In this document: positions 31,850 through 41,984 of the stretch, in pieces | Position numbering within the stretch: position 1 is the first letter of the stretch | How the letters are laid out: each line of letters begins with the position of its first letter | Assembly: GCA_026315105.1 (NCBI GenBank) | Contig: CM048750.1 | Location: forward strand, 75,692,297-75,756,296 | Reading direction: 5' to 3' | DNA: 64,000 nucleotides | Origin: Locusta migratoria | Taxonomy: Eukaryota; Arthropoda; Insecta; Orthoptera; Acrididae | Made by a program: the position numbers and the translations under genes | Notes under the pieces: generated by a model | The model's input: only the letters and a program-made list of their open reading frames with translations | Databases searched by the model: none | Told to the model about the DNA's origin: nothing

Positions 31850-32120
31850 ACTCCATGCCTATTCCTCCGCTCAAAACTCGTGGCACAATGATACATCCTT
31901 CGTTTCACCATATACCATACACTTTCGATTGACGACAGGACTGGTGATGTGGCGGTCCAGGACAAATGAGTGACCCCTTGAGACACCAAGAAGGCACGTG
32001 GTCGTGTAGCAAAATGCCGTGCATTGACTTGCTGGAAAGTGGATAGCCTCATACGCGGGGTGTGTCTCCCTACAACATATCCGAGACGCAACAAAATCCG
32101 TTATTTTCAATTCTGATGGT
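31850..32120 (-). pseudogene. Tc1-like transposase C-terminal fragment
   Basis: The minus strand gives HFATRPRAFLVSQGVTHLSW, then VLSSIESVWYMVKRRM, matching DLLPWPARSPDLSPIEHVWD.L.RR. The third catalytic residue region is altered (SPDLSPIE to SPVLSSIE). No other part of the gene is nearby. Confidence 0.6.
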
Positions 32121-33173
32121 CCCCTTGTTAGTGTACATCATTATATAAATAAGCTAACACGAAAATTGTGGTACAGATTACTAATTTATTCGTACAAGAT
32201 GGCCAATGAAAGTTACAAAATTCGAAAGATTGTTTGTCGTAGATTTCACGAATATAAATATTATGTGTGCATTTAGCCATTAAAAGTGGTAAAAGTAAGT
32301 AGAAATTTTCCTAGCTACAGCTTGGATCAAGTTCTACATTTTCCAACAATCAGCTCACTGACTGGCTATTCGCCTCGACCAAAGACGCTGTAACGCAGCG
32401 CATCTGCAGTATTAAAATAACGTATTAAAATAAGTGAATATCGAAACATGGAGTGCTCCCAACTCACTTGCTTGTGCCTTTCAAATGCTTCATTTTCGCA
32501 GTGATTAAGAGTGGTTAAAGGAAATGGATGTTTTCATATGAATGCCGATATAAAAGATGATGCGCCGGGAGAGGCATCTAGCAGTGCACGGGTGGAACTA
32601 CGAAGTCGACATGTTGTCAGCTCTGGAATTCTGAATATCGCAGTATCGAAATAACATTATTTCTTGGCGTTTTATAAATATACGAACACGAATTGTAGTT
32701 CCATTTCAAATATTAGGCTAATGAAAGTTATATAATTCGAAAATGGCATGAGAAGTATATACTTCCGCTTTTATTTGTTGTTATTGTGTCAGGCATTATC
32801 CTTAACACGTAAAAGATACCGTTTCAAACCTCCCAGTGCCGGTTAAATTTTACCAAATATCCCAGCGGCCTCCTATGATAATGTTGGCAACAGATGTTGA
32901 ATAGTGAGAATCCTGCGAGTCTTCATTTTAGCCAATCGTTTGACAACGCTGATGTTTTCTCATGGAATCTTCGCTTTACGAGGGCAATTATTTTTACTGA
33001 GCGGACGAGGGTACATACAAGAACCTATCAACCATAAAGCAGGAACAGCATTATTTGTTTACTTCATGGTCTGTAAGATACACTAATCGAGTCATTCTAT
33101 GTGGTTCGAACAAATGGGCAAATATTTTCTATCGTGTTGTTGATGTTACCAACATAATAACGCGAGGCCGCCG
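32121..33173. other. Mostly unassigned; contains Harbinger-related segment
   Basis: GTACATACAAGAACCTATCA and the bases around it (about 32985-33060) match, inverted, 60.97-61.05 kb inside the Harbinger element (TGGTTGAAAGGTTCTTGTAT). A direct repeat, AATGAAAGTTAYAWAATTCG, occurs near 32203 and 32719. This suggests decayed Harbinger-related DNA. No coding sequence recognised. Confidence 0.4.
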
Positions 33174-33184
33174 AGCCAGCCGCG

Positions 33185-33396
33185 GTGGCCGAGGGGACTG
33201 AGGCGCTCCAGTCACGGTCTGCACGGCCAGTACGGTCGGAGGTTCGAATCCCCCCTCGGGCCTGGATATTTGTGCCGTCCTTAGTATTAGCTAGTTCATA
33301 AGTAGTTTGTAAGTTTAGGGACTGATGACCCCGTAGTTAAGTCCCATAAGCTATACAAACATTTAAACTTTTATTTATTTATTTATTTTTTTTTTT
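33185..33396 (+). mobile_element. SINE family A with T-rich tail
   Basis: Full head and body. The tail TTTATTTATTTATTTATT and poly-T precede the duplication GAAGCCGCCGA (33397-33407), matching GAGGCCGCCGA (33174-33184) at 10 of 11 positions. Confidence 0.9.
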
Positions 33397-33479
33397 GAAG
33401 CCGCCGACATGATATGAAAAATATTACCCCCAGTGACCATTGTAAATACAATTGGCCGATTATCGACCACAGGCAATAC

Positions 33480-33785
33480 TAGTAGTTTATAAATCTAGGG
33501 GCTAATGACCACTGTAGTTTGGTTCCAAAAGCCTTACAAACATAGCAGAACGACATATTGACCATAGCTATTTATTTTTTCTCAGTGCTACCGGTTTCGG
33601 TCATTTACCATTATCAAGCATTAGCAGAGGTTAGCTAATAGCTTAAGATGGTAATGGTAAATGACCGAAACCGGTAGCACTGAGAAAAAATAAACAGCTA
33701 TGGTCAATATGTCGTTCTGCAATTATCTAAAAGCTGTTATGCCCCATCTGTTCAACATGCTTTACAAACATATGAACACATTTTG
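33480..33785 (+). repeat. SINE family C 3' fragment split by fold-back
   Basis: The body GTTTATAAATCTAGGGGC..ACTGTAGTTTGGTTCC continues to CCTTACAAACATA (33532-33544), is interrupted, and resumes at TTACAAACATATGAACACAT (33762). The repeated TTACAAACATA is the duplication made by the inserted fold-back. Confidence 0.75.
33545..33761. mobile_element. PLE-LTR-like fold-back inserted into a SINE
   Basis: Arms 33545-33612 and 33652-33720 are nearly perfect inverted copies (GCAGAACGACATATTGACCA and complement), followed by a 41-bp single-copy tail. The right arm has CTTAAGATGGTAATGG then ACCGAAACCGGTAGC (33651-33678), a hammerhead-like core. The 11-bp duplication TTACAAACATA lies at 33534-33544 and 33762-33772. 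The layout of arms, one-sided tail and 11-13-bp duplication recurs in other fold-backs here. Confidence 0.7.
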
Positions 33786-34294
33786 AAATTAGTGCCTGTA
33801 CATGCACTTTTTGTGAGTTTTCTTCGTGCATCATAAGGCTTTGAGTTGCTGTTGTATGAATGTGGTGACTGTATGCATGCGGTCACCGCAGTGCCGCTCT
33901 ACTTGTCTGTGTTGCAGCTACTGTTTTCAAACAGTCCTCAGTGACGTCATTCGATACATCATTGCCGTCGAGCATGATTCTGCACATTACAGGTAGGCGG
34001 GAAGCGGCCGGGGCGCGCGTAAACAGAGTGCCGTAATAAGCGGTGACGGACTGTCCCTCCTGATATTGTACGGCGCGATACACTGTGCGCTGTTGCGCCA
34101 GAGCGTAGGCGGACAGCAGATCAGTCATGAAACGCCATTAGAATGACGTTTCGATTTTACAGTGGGGTGATCCGGGTAGTGCCACCTGATCCATCTCATC
34201 GTGTTCTGTGAGCTTCCGTGAATAATTCGACACAAATTTGCTGCCCTGACGAAACACACCTTCCCACATGTCTGCGTCACATTCCAACAATGAG
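33786..34294. other. No recognised gene or element
   Basis: An 81-codon minus-strand frame (34128-33883) and neighbours show no family motif. Part of it is GC-rich. Confidence 0.35.
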
Positions 34295-34438
34295 TAGGGT
34301 TACCAGATGCAATCGTATGAAAAAGAGGACAAACAGCTTCAGAAAGAAGGACAAAGTAAGAAAAAAGAGGTTGCACAAAATTGATAAATGTGTTATTGAT
34401 ACCCAAAAGACACATTCCTGAACAATTATTCAAAAAAT

Positions 34439-35508
34439 ATAATTACGTAGGCTTCCGCGGCCAGAGTCAGATGACATAAAAGTTTTCTGGGTGTTGTACC
34501 GCGTGATGATGTAAGGCTATTACTTAAATAACCGACGTTTCGGCCAACGTTACAGTGGCCTTCATCTGGGTATACTGATGTGAGCTGGTTGTTACTACAC
34601 TTTATATTACTTTCATTTAGACATTACGTCATAATTTTTAAAAATAAGCGATGTTATTGGTGAATTTGTGGCGGAAGAATGGAACTTTATTTTGATAGGA
34701 TGCTGAGGTGAAGGGAGAGGGGGTTAGCCGTTGCTTCTTGCATAGCGAGACATGATTGGTGTTCATTGGCGAATGGGGTGAGGGCTTCCGTTTCTCTCCT
34801 GCTGGCCGCGCGCCGCGCGGCGGCAGTTGCTTATTAGTGACGCTCGCGTGTTGTGTTGCCAGTGCGGCCTGAACGCTACATGAACGCTACATTCGATTAG
34901 GCCAACACAATAAATCTGCAGTAGCCGAACACCAGCAAGATTGCAGCAAAAAGATAAAATTTATCGATGCCAGAATACTCGCCAAGCAACCAGGGATGGT
35001 TAAACGCAAGAAGGGAAGCCATCGAAATTGTAAAACACCCTAATAACATGAACAGAGAAGATGGACTCAGGCTTGCCCCCTGTTGGCTATCAACCATCAC
35101 AGCGAAATAGGCCGCACAGACAACACGCGAGCGCCCCAATAAACAACTGCCGCCGCGCGGCCCACGGCCAGCAGGAGAGAAACGGAAGCCCTCGCTCCAT
35201 TCGCCGATGAACACCAATCATATCTCGCTATGCAAGAAGCAATAGGCAACGGCTAATCCCCTCTCCCTCCACCTCAGCATCCTATCAAAATAAAGTTCCA
35301 TTCTTCCGCCACAAATTCACCAATAACATCGCTTATCTTTTAAAATTATGACGTAATGTCTAAATGAAAGTAATATAAAGTGTAGTAACAACCAGCTCAC
35401 ATCAGTATACCCAGATGAAGGCCACTGTAACGTTGGCCGATACGTCGGTTATTTAAGTAATAGCCATACATCATGACGCGGTACAACACCCAGAAAACTT
35501 TTATGTCA
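34439..35508 (+). mobile_element. Penelope-like element with inverted LTRs, internally deleted
   Basis: A 12-bp duplication TATTCAAAAAAT lies at 34427-34438 and 35509-35520. Inverted arms of about 390 bp (34471-34870; 35110-35508) enclose about 240 bp. That spacer encodes the end of a GIY-YIG endonuclease (34906-35110). The right LTR on the plus strand has CCAGATGAAGGCCACTG then GTTGGCCGATACGTCGG (35411-35447). The left copy on the minus strand has the same core with intact GGCCGAAACGTC (34565-34523). A 32-bp single-copy extension (GTAGGCTTCCGCGGCC) precedes the left arm. The reverse transcriptase is deleted, so it is not autonomous. Confidence 0.85.
34906..35110 (+). pseudogene. Penelope-like GIY-YIG endonuclease fragment
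   Basis: The frame starting at 34906 reads HNKSAVAEHQQDCSKKIKFI, then DARILAKQPGM. After a one-base frameshift it continues REAIEIVKHPNNMNREDGLR, then LAPCWL. This follows the known C-terminal GIY-YIG domain of Penelope-like elements (NKSAVAEH..TGH.I.F....VLA....Y....I.EAIEI..HP.N.NR..G..L..AW). This domain nicks DNA during insertion. The catalytic N-terminal GIY and YIG motifs are outside the preserved part. It lies between inverted LTRs. Confidence 0.82.
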
Positions 35509-35520
35509 TATTCAAAAAAT

Positions 35521-35713
35521 GTTTAAATGCTTGTATAGCTTATGGGACTTAACTGCGGTGCCATCAATCCCTAAACTTACAAACTACTTAAAAACTAACT
35601 TATACTAAAGACAATCATCCATGTGTCGAGGGAGGATTCAAATCCCCGACGGGGAACGACCTCTCGCACCGGAGCATAGCGCCTCAATGCGCTCGGCCAC
35701 TCCGCCGCGGCGT
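35521..35713 (-). mobile_element. SINE family D
   Basis: Inverted head GGCCGAGCGCATTGAGG, B box GGATTTGAATCCTCC (decayed), and the body. It lies directly beside the Penelope-like insertion, which landed in or at its 3' end. Confidence 0.8.
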
Positions 35714-36031
35714 AAAAGTTCTTTTCAATTATATTGGACCATCAACATACCTTTAACAATTTCAAGATTCAGTCTATTCCTGTAATGGCGAGACATGATC
35801 ATCATTATAAAATAATAGAAATCATATCGAAAACAGAAACATTTAGGTGTATCTTTCTCTCGCGAGGTGTCAGAGAATGAAATTATAAAGAAATATCACT
35901 AAAGTGGCTCGATGAACGCTCTGCCATACACTTCAATGTGACTTGGAAAGTACCCATGTAGGTGTCGATGTAAATGTAACCAGTCCACTATGTGCTAATT
36001 AGTGAACATATGAAAAAAGCAGTATTGCAAT

Positions 36032-36211
36032 TCAAATTTTTGTAGAGCTTATAGGACTTAACTACGGGGTCATCAGTCCCTAAACTTACAAACTATTTAT
36101 GAACTAGCTAACACTAAGGACGACACAAATATCCATGCCCGAGGGGGGATTTGAACTCTCGACCGTAGTGGCCGCGCAGACCGTGACTGGCGCGCCGCAG
36201 TCCCCTCTGCA
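36032..36211 (-). mobile_element. SINE family A, 5' end shortened
   Basis: Body and B box (GAGTTCAAATCC-type). The head ends early at CAGAGGGGACTGCGG. 13-bp duplication GCAGTATTGCAAT at 36019-36031 and GCAGTATTACAAT at 36212-36224. Confidence 0.88.
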
Positions 36212-36224
36212 GCAGTATTACAAT

Positions 36225-37439
36225 ATCACTCATAAAAAACTGTTTCCAGACCGAAATACGGAAAGACCATTCACCTCCCGTCATTCATCGCCCCGCTACC
36301 ATGATCTACAAGTCAAGCAGCAGCCGCAGAAATGGCAACTTCAGTTTTAACCTTCAGAATATAAATAAAGCTAATGACTAAGAAACCGTGAAACAATATC
36401 ACGAAAGTAAAACAACCTGTCGAGTTATTTTTTACCTTTATTGGCTACTCAGGCACGATTTTTGCAGGAAAGATAATTTGAGAACGTACACTTGCGTTTA
36501 GTCGTTGCCAGATATTTTGTGATACTCACTCGATTATAATGAACAGTAATTTACACTCACAAGTCATGCGTGTACGATATGAAACGTTTAATGCCAAGCC
36601 ATAACAATGTGAATTCGGAACTGAAGATGCGGAACGGAAATTTTAAATAATAGATATTTGCACTCACTTATAAGTCGACCCATGATATTATCGACGATCC
36701 TGCTACCACTTGTAAAACTGCCGTGCCTAATTATGAGAGAGGTAGTGTCTATTTATAAATTAAGAAAACAGTAATAGAACTGGACAAATTGTAAATGTAT
36801 TTTTATTGCGCTCAACTTCGTAAAAAAAGGAGAGAAAGTAAAAATCCGCCCGCGCCCGGGACATAGATCTAAAACGGAGGACATTTCCGGATTAATCCGA
36901 ATGTCTGGACACCCTACTAATGAGCACATTTCAATCTCCCCGAATTGACCACGCGGCTTTCGCATACGTCCGCTCCGCAAACTAAACGTCTGCTTGAGTC
37001 ACGCAGATCCATTACCTACGGTTTATAGCGACAACGTTAGCTGCAAGTACATTTCAGCGACAGGCGGTGTTGCGCTCCGATGTCTGTGTTGACCTTGAGC
37101 CCGTGACCCGACTGTGCCTTAACTGTGTACAGGAAAGAAGTAATAATAAACGAATAAATCTGAAGGAACTTACAATCAGGGGCGTATATAGTTGCAAACT
37201 GTACCTATAAAACCTGAAGTTCATTTGTACAAATGTCCTTTCTACAGCCATAGAAGTGTAATATAAGTAAGGAAAACAGCTGCATGGATTAAGTCAAGGA
37301 TAAACATTCAAAAGTTTTAAAAGATCAAGGAGTAAGGAGGAAAAGTGCTACTGGTGATTTTGAACAAACTTCTGATGTTTTATAATCTTGACCTAAACGC
37401 CCCTTTCCCCAGCGGTTCTCTCCTTTTAAAAAATTGGTA
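36225..37439. other. No recognised gene; includes right end of the candidate DNA transposon
   Basis: Frames up to 75 codons without motifs. Confidence 0.35.
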
Positions 37440-37960
37440 ACTGTCTGTGAATATGTCCTGTCAACCTATCCCCAATTTTAGTCGATCCATAAATTCGTTT
37501 AAATATTTTCTGAACACGGTTTTGTATTTTCTTGGCATAGTTTTCTTGGTTTTCGAAACCAAAATCTATGACCCCCTACAGTTACTTTGCTCTGCATTCT
37601 TATTTCCTACTTCCAATGTCGATTTCTGTCCCCTCTAAGTGTAACCTCATTGTTTAAGTAAATCCTATTCCCTTCGTTGTTTTTGCTTTCTTTTTCGTTA
37701 TATTCATCTTAGCACTTATTTCGAACACGTTGTATATTCTTTTGAATTGATACAAGGTCCTATGGCGTCTCGTAACAAATTAGCATAGAACTAATTTCTT
37801 CTTCCTGAACGTTAAGTCCTTTTCCAAATATATTTTTACTTTGATCAACTGCCTCCCCAGTGTTAAGCTTCAGGTGCGTTGAGGCAAGAGCACCACCAGA
37901 CCTCACGTCTTTCCCAAATAATGCTTCCGTTTGCTGTTTTTTGTAGTAATAGTAGATAAC
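37440..37960 (-). pseudogene. Probable non-LTR reverse-transcriptase fragment
   Basis: In shifting minus-strand frames: FGKGLNVQEEEISSML, then SKISAKMNITKKKAKTTKGI, then ENYAKKIQNRVQKIFKRIYG. The pattern (G..L...EI..M.FADD..L......LQ.....A...NM.I...KTK.M) fits the palm-to-thumb region of an RTE-like reverse transcriptase, with the FADD motif decayed. No neighbouring domain supports it. Confidence 0.4.
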
Positions 37961-38044
37961 CTGTAATGTAGCCTACCACATCCAAAACTATTGTAAATTC
38001 ACTAAAAGAATGGATGGGATGTTTTGGTACAAATCTCAAATGAA

Positions 38045-38118
38045 CGAATATTTATGAAATTATGGGACCTAACTGCAGTGATTATCGGTTCCGTAACCTT
38101 ACAAACTACTTGAAGTAA
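38045..38118 (-). repeat. SINE 3' body fragment
   Basis: TTATGGGACCTAACTGCAGT and CCTTACAAACTACTTGAAG are the inverted SINE 3' body. Head absent; it abuts a plus-strand family D SINE. Confidence 0.6.
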
Positions 38119-38125
38119 CTTATTC

Positions 38126-38295
38126 TATGCGGAGAGACCGAGCGCATTTAGGCGCTATGCTACGATGCGCGACGCCGTTCCCCGTAGGGGGTCCGAATCT
38201 CCCCTCGTCTTCAGTATAAGCTAGTTCGTAAGTAGTTTGTAAGTTTAGGGACTGATGACCTCATAGCTAAGTCTCATGAGCTTTACAAACATATT
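38126..38295 (+). mobile_element. SINE family D, diverged
   Basis: AGAGACCGAGCGCATTTAGG head, GGGGGTCCGAATCTCCCC B box with one change, and the body to CTTTACAAACATATTGAA. The segment after the B box is shortened (GTCTTCAGTATAAG). Confidence 0.8.
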
Positions 38296-38472
38296 GAATG
38301 AGACTCAGGCGAGAACCCCATGCTGCTCAGGACGTGCGCTAGCCTCGCGTTTCGCTTATTTCAAGCTTCAACTTGGCGTCGCAATATGTCGGGATGTAAT
38401 TGGAATATTGCGATACAATCAACGCCATTGTTTATGTGATTTGTCATGCTATGGATTGCCGAAGAAAAAGTA

Positions 38473-38650
38473 TAGGGTGTCCATTAAAAAAAAGTAAGTT
38501 TGTGTTAAAAAACGCATTTGCTTTCGTTTTAGAGTGTTTCTAAATATGTACATTCATGGGCCCCAGCCGTACATTGATATCGGTGAAAGTCGTTTTCCAA
38601 CAGCTGTTCCAGAGATATTTTGGGTTGACAAGATAGCTGGGACACTCTAT
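38473..38650. mobile_element. Mariner-type MITE (about 180 bp)
   Basis: The ends TAGGGTGTCCATTAAAA and, inverted, TAGAGTGTCCCAGCTAT are flanked by TA on both sides. No coding capacity. Such TA-flanked short elements with GGGTGTCC ends are common Tc1/mariner-derived MITEs. Confidence 0.6.
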
Positions 38651-39213
38651 ATACTGTTGTGTCTTCTGTATTAGAGGGAGGTTGATCGTGGCTAGCAAGG
38701 ACGTGAACATAGGTTAGCGATTAAAAGAATTGATTAGTCCACATGAACTATTTCTTAGATTAAACAAATACTGAACTTTGATGTGCTTGTGATGGTACAA
38801 ATTCTTCTTAGCTGCAAAACATTTCTACGAGGCAGTACTATTGTTCCGGCTATGTCCTATGTAACTGCTGTCTCTCCTCTGATGAATTTCCTGGAACTGT
38901 TGAACTCATGGATCTGCTTCGTATTCTGGAACTCCTGTACTGTCTGTCGCTGTTGTGGTGCACCGACATATCTAGGCGAGCCCCTTTCTTCCTATTGGCC
39001 GACGCACGAAGCAGTAAAAGAGGTGCCGAGACTGCGGGCCGAAGTACCATAGAGCGACTTATCGATCCTTCGTATACTGGCGCCGTGACTTTCGTGGACC
39101 GCTGGCGTTGTGGCGAATAGGAGCGCCACAACACATACTCTGAGTGCAAACAAATAGATTTTATCACACAATCAAAGCAGCTAATGAGTGACATGTACGA
39201 AGCTTTTAAGAAA
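38651..39213. other. No recognised gene or element
   Basis: Overlapping frames of 70-114 codons on both strands at 38780-39190 show no known motif. Confidence 0.35.
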
Positions 39214-39415
39214 TGTTCAAATGTTTGTTAAGCTTATGGGACTCAACTGCGGGGTCATCAGTTGCTAAACTTACAAACTACTTATGAACCACCTTATACT
39301 AAAGACGACACAAACATCCATGCCCTAGGGGGGATTCAAACTCCCGACAGCGGACGGCGGCGCGAACCGCAACACGGCGCTCCAGTACGCGCGGCTATCC
39401 GCCGCGGCAGCCTTA
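39214..39415 (-). mobile_element. SINE family E
   Basis: Inverted head with CGGATAGCCGCGCGTACTGG and GAGCGCCGTGTTGCGG, which sets family E apart. B box GAGTTTGAATCCCC (decayed). Shared 3' body. Confidence 0.8.
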
Positions 39416-39426
39416 AGAGTCAAAAA

Positions 39427-39495
39427 TGTTTACCTGTTGGTAAACGTATTGGGCCAAACTGTTACAAACTACTTACACTATGTTACACTAAGGAC

Positions 39496-39538
<43 letters not shown>

Positions 39539-39634
39539 ATTCCCAAGGAAGAACTCGACTCTTTGACGGCGAGCAACCGGGCACATCGCAGCAAGGTGGC
39601 TTAGAATGCTCGGCCACTCCACCGCAGCCTTTTA
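39427..39634 (-). mobile_element. SINE family B with internal (AC)n expansion
   Basis: Inverted family B with a run of about 20 AC (39497-39536) exactly where the family has CATGGGTGTGTGTG. This looks like microsatellite growth from a seed within the SINE. Confidence 0.85.
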
Positions 39635-39927
39635 ACCCGCGAGCACTCACGCGTGAGCATTTTGATAACAGTAATTTTAAAACAATCGATATTTTACGAA
39701 TTTTGAATAGTGAAATATGTGTGTTTTCTTATAAACGCAACTAGAAATATTTACACATATTAAGTACATTGCAAACTGTTCTTTGACTGTCATAAAAATG
39801 CTATACACGCTATCGATCGCGTAACTTTTAAAGGCGCGAGTTCCGACCGGTTAAGAGCCCCCAGCAAGAAACAAATGAGTGGATTTTCAGGCAGTTTAAC
39901 AATTTAGTAGCCCACAGAACCGTAGGG

Positions 39928-40341
39928 TCGCGGTGGAGTAGCGGAGCGCTCCAACGCGCCTAGGTGCGGAGCGCGTCGCTGCTCGTCCAAAAATGTTCAA
40001 ATGTTTGTAAAGCTTATGGGACTTAACTACGTGGTCATCAGTCCCTAAACTTACAAACTACTTATGAACTACTTACGAACTAGGACGGCACAAATATCCA
40101 TGCCCGAGGGGGGGATTCGAACCCCCGACCGCAGTGTCCGTGCAGACCGTGACTGGAGCGCCTCAGTCCCCTCGGCCACCGCGGCCGGCCCGCTGCTCGT
40201 CGTCGGAGGTTAGAGTCCTCCCTCGGGCATGGGTTTATTTGTGGTCATTAGCGTAAGTTAGTTTAAGGTTGTTTTTTTTTAGGTTAGGGACTGATGACCA
40301 GAGTAGTTAAGTCCCCTACATTTACAAACATTTGAATATTT
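39928..40341 (+). mobile_element. SINE family C split by a family A SINE
   Basis: Head GTCGCGGTGGAGTAGCGGAG at the left; B box (GGAGGTTAGAGTCCTCC) and body resume after the nested copy. Outer duplication AGAACCGTAGGG at 39916-39927 and AGAACCGAAGGG at 40342-40353. Confidence 0.88.
39988..40190 (-). mobile_element. SINE family A nested in family C SINE
   Basis: Full-length minus-strand copy. 11-bp duplication CGCTGCTCGTC at 39977-39987 and 40191-40201, both copies being family C sequence. Confidence 0.93.
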
Positions 40342-40572
40342 AGAACCGAAGGGAAAGAACGCTCTGTAGTTTCCTTGAGACTGTGAGTGAAAAAATAAAT
40401 AACAAAAAGCATGTATGGTGAGACAAGACTAATAGGCACTGAGCGGCTGTAAGGGAAACGTGGAAGACGTTTCCATAGAAAACGCGAAATATATGTTGTA
40501 CAGGACAGGTAGTGAAGAGCCAATTGCGAGAGTCACGGAGGATGTATAGCCGGATGATTCACTGTCGCGCAC

Positions 40573-40576
<4 letters not shown>

Positions 40577-40610
<34 letters not shown>

Positions 40611-40627
40611 CGAGCGAGCGAGCGAGC

Positions 40628-40658
<31 letters not shown>

Positions 40659-40660
40659 CG
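40577..40660. repeat. (TG)n(CGAG)n(GA)n compound microsatellite
   Basis: About 16 TG, then about six GCGA units, then a GA-rich run. It borders a GC-rich block, as at 3.75 kb. Confidence 0.95.
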
Positions 40661-41210
40661 GCTTCCACGTAGCAGCAGCATCAATCTCCGTCAGCCGGTT
40701 ATCGCCGAATGCCAGCCGTTTTGGCGGTGCGGGTCCGGCGGCATTGGCCGACTGTAAGGTGGCAGCGCGTGCTGGGCTGTTTACGCTTCGCACGTGGGCG
40801 CGGGTCGTGCGGAGCCAAGGCTGCTGAGGCGGCGAAGAGCGACCGGCCAGGCGCACCAGGCAGACGCCGCCGTCTGACTCACGGACAGCTTGTGCAACCG
40901 CGCGCAGGGGACCGCCCACCTCCACGCCGTCACGCGTCTGCGCAGTGGCGGACTAGAGCCTTCAGTAAGCGGAGCGCGTATCTGAACGAGTGTGGCCAAC
41001 GTGGCAAGTTCCTGACGTCACAACGTGCGAACCAGGGGCCTACGAGAAAGACCACAGCGCAGTCGTCATGCCACGTAAGCAAGGTAGTTCCGAGCCGGCG
41101 CGATCGCTAGCCAATTGGCAGGCCGCTGGGGCACTGTCCAGGGCACCTGGATATAGACGGGCATGCGCATCCGCCATTTTCATTCCTTCGCTTCCACGCA
41201 CGATTGTAGA
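40661..41210. other. GC- and CpG-rich island, possible promoter or first exon
   Basis: The densest CpG stretch in the window (GTGCGGGTCCGGCGGCATTG, CAGACGCCGCCGTCTGAC). A 133-codon plus frame (40709-41110) and others cross it, all of low complexity in Arg/Pro/Ala and without a domain. A 5' exon of a host gene is conceivable; nothing downstream confirms one. Confidence 0.35.
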
Positions 41211-41984
41211 ATAGGACAATCAATACGCTTTTAGCATGATGGCCTGGGCAGCTCCGAATTGTCTTAATCGTTCAGAAAATGGTTTTGCTTTTCTTGTTCG
41301 TTTCAAATGAATCCTGAAGGGCGTAAAATATGGTTGATAAGTTTTCGTCGTGACTGATGGATACCAACAAGGTGTTCAAAACTATGCGAGGTGGGTTGTG
41401 TAGTTATGCACAATTTCTACACGTTGTAAGCGACAGGTTTCGACACTTTTTTATTTATTTATTTTCAGCGAAGGATTCGACGCTACGCACTAATATAGTA
41501 GCAACATTTAGACAATGACAATACTAATTACTTTTACTAGTTATAATGGCTCATACGCGTCGTAACGATGTTTGAAGTTACCGTGATGTTAATGTTAGTT
41601 ACAGCATCGGCGGCGTAATTTGCTAATGTTGGCAAGAGAATGTTCGCTTTAGGAGGATAATTAATTTACTGGCCGTACACGTGTATATACAAGAAGATGG
41701 TAAACATGAAAAATTATTTTCTCTCATTTTACCTGTTCGAGTTTTCAAAGAGCGCGCCGCAGACCGCTCGGCCACTGCGGCCGGCCAATGGAACCATGTT
41801 GACATTTGAGCACTTCTATCATTTATCGGTAAGAAATGACACAAAAAGATCAATAGCAACTGAAAAACGAATTAGATAAGATATCTGCTTGGTGAAAAAA
41901 TTGGCAATTGTAGCTAATTAATAAGCGTGAAGTCATTCTTATGAGCACTAAAAGAAATCCGTTAAATTTTATTTATGCGATAAA
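41211..41984. other. Unassigned; short SINE head fragment at 41750-41786
   Basis: Inverted GGCCGGCCGCAGTGGCCGAG marks a SINE head scrap at 41750-41786. The rest shows no motif. Confidence 0.4.

Larger units (their letters stand above)
34295..36918. mobile_element. Candidate DNA transposon, superfamily unassigned, carrying nested insertions
   Basis: The ends read TAGGGTTACCAGATGC and, inverted, AGTAGGGTGTCCAGACAT, alike over TAGGGTNNCCAGA. A 6-bp direct repeat AATGAG flanks them (34289-34294 and 36919-36924). Inside lie a Penelope-like insertion (34439-35508) and two SINEs; without these about 1.2 kb remains, in which I recognise no transposase. It could be a non-autonomous element, or the ends could be coincidental. 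Confidence 0.4.

Noticed and set aside
34897..35217. 106-codon minus-strand frame as a membrane protein
   Set aside because: It is antisense to the Penelope GIY-YIG remnant and LTR.
40709..41110. 133-codon frame in the GC-rich island as a coding exon
   Set aside because: Composition alone keeps frames open on both strands; no splice-supported context or domain.
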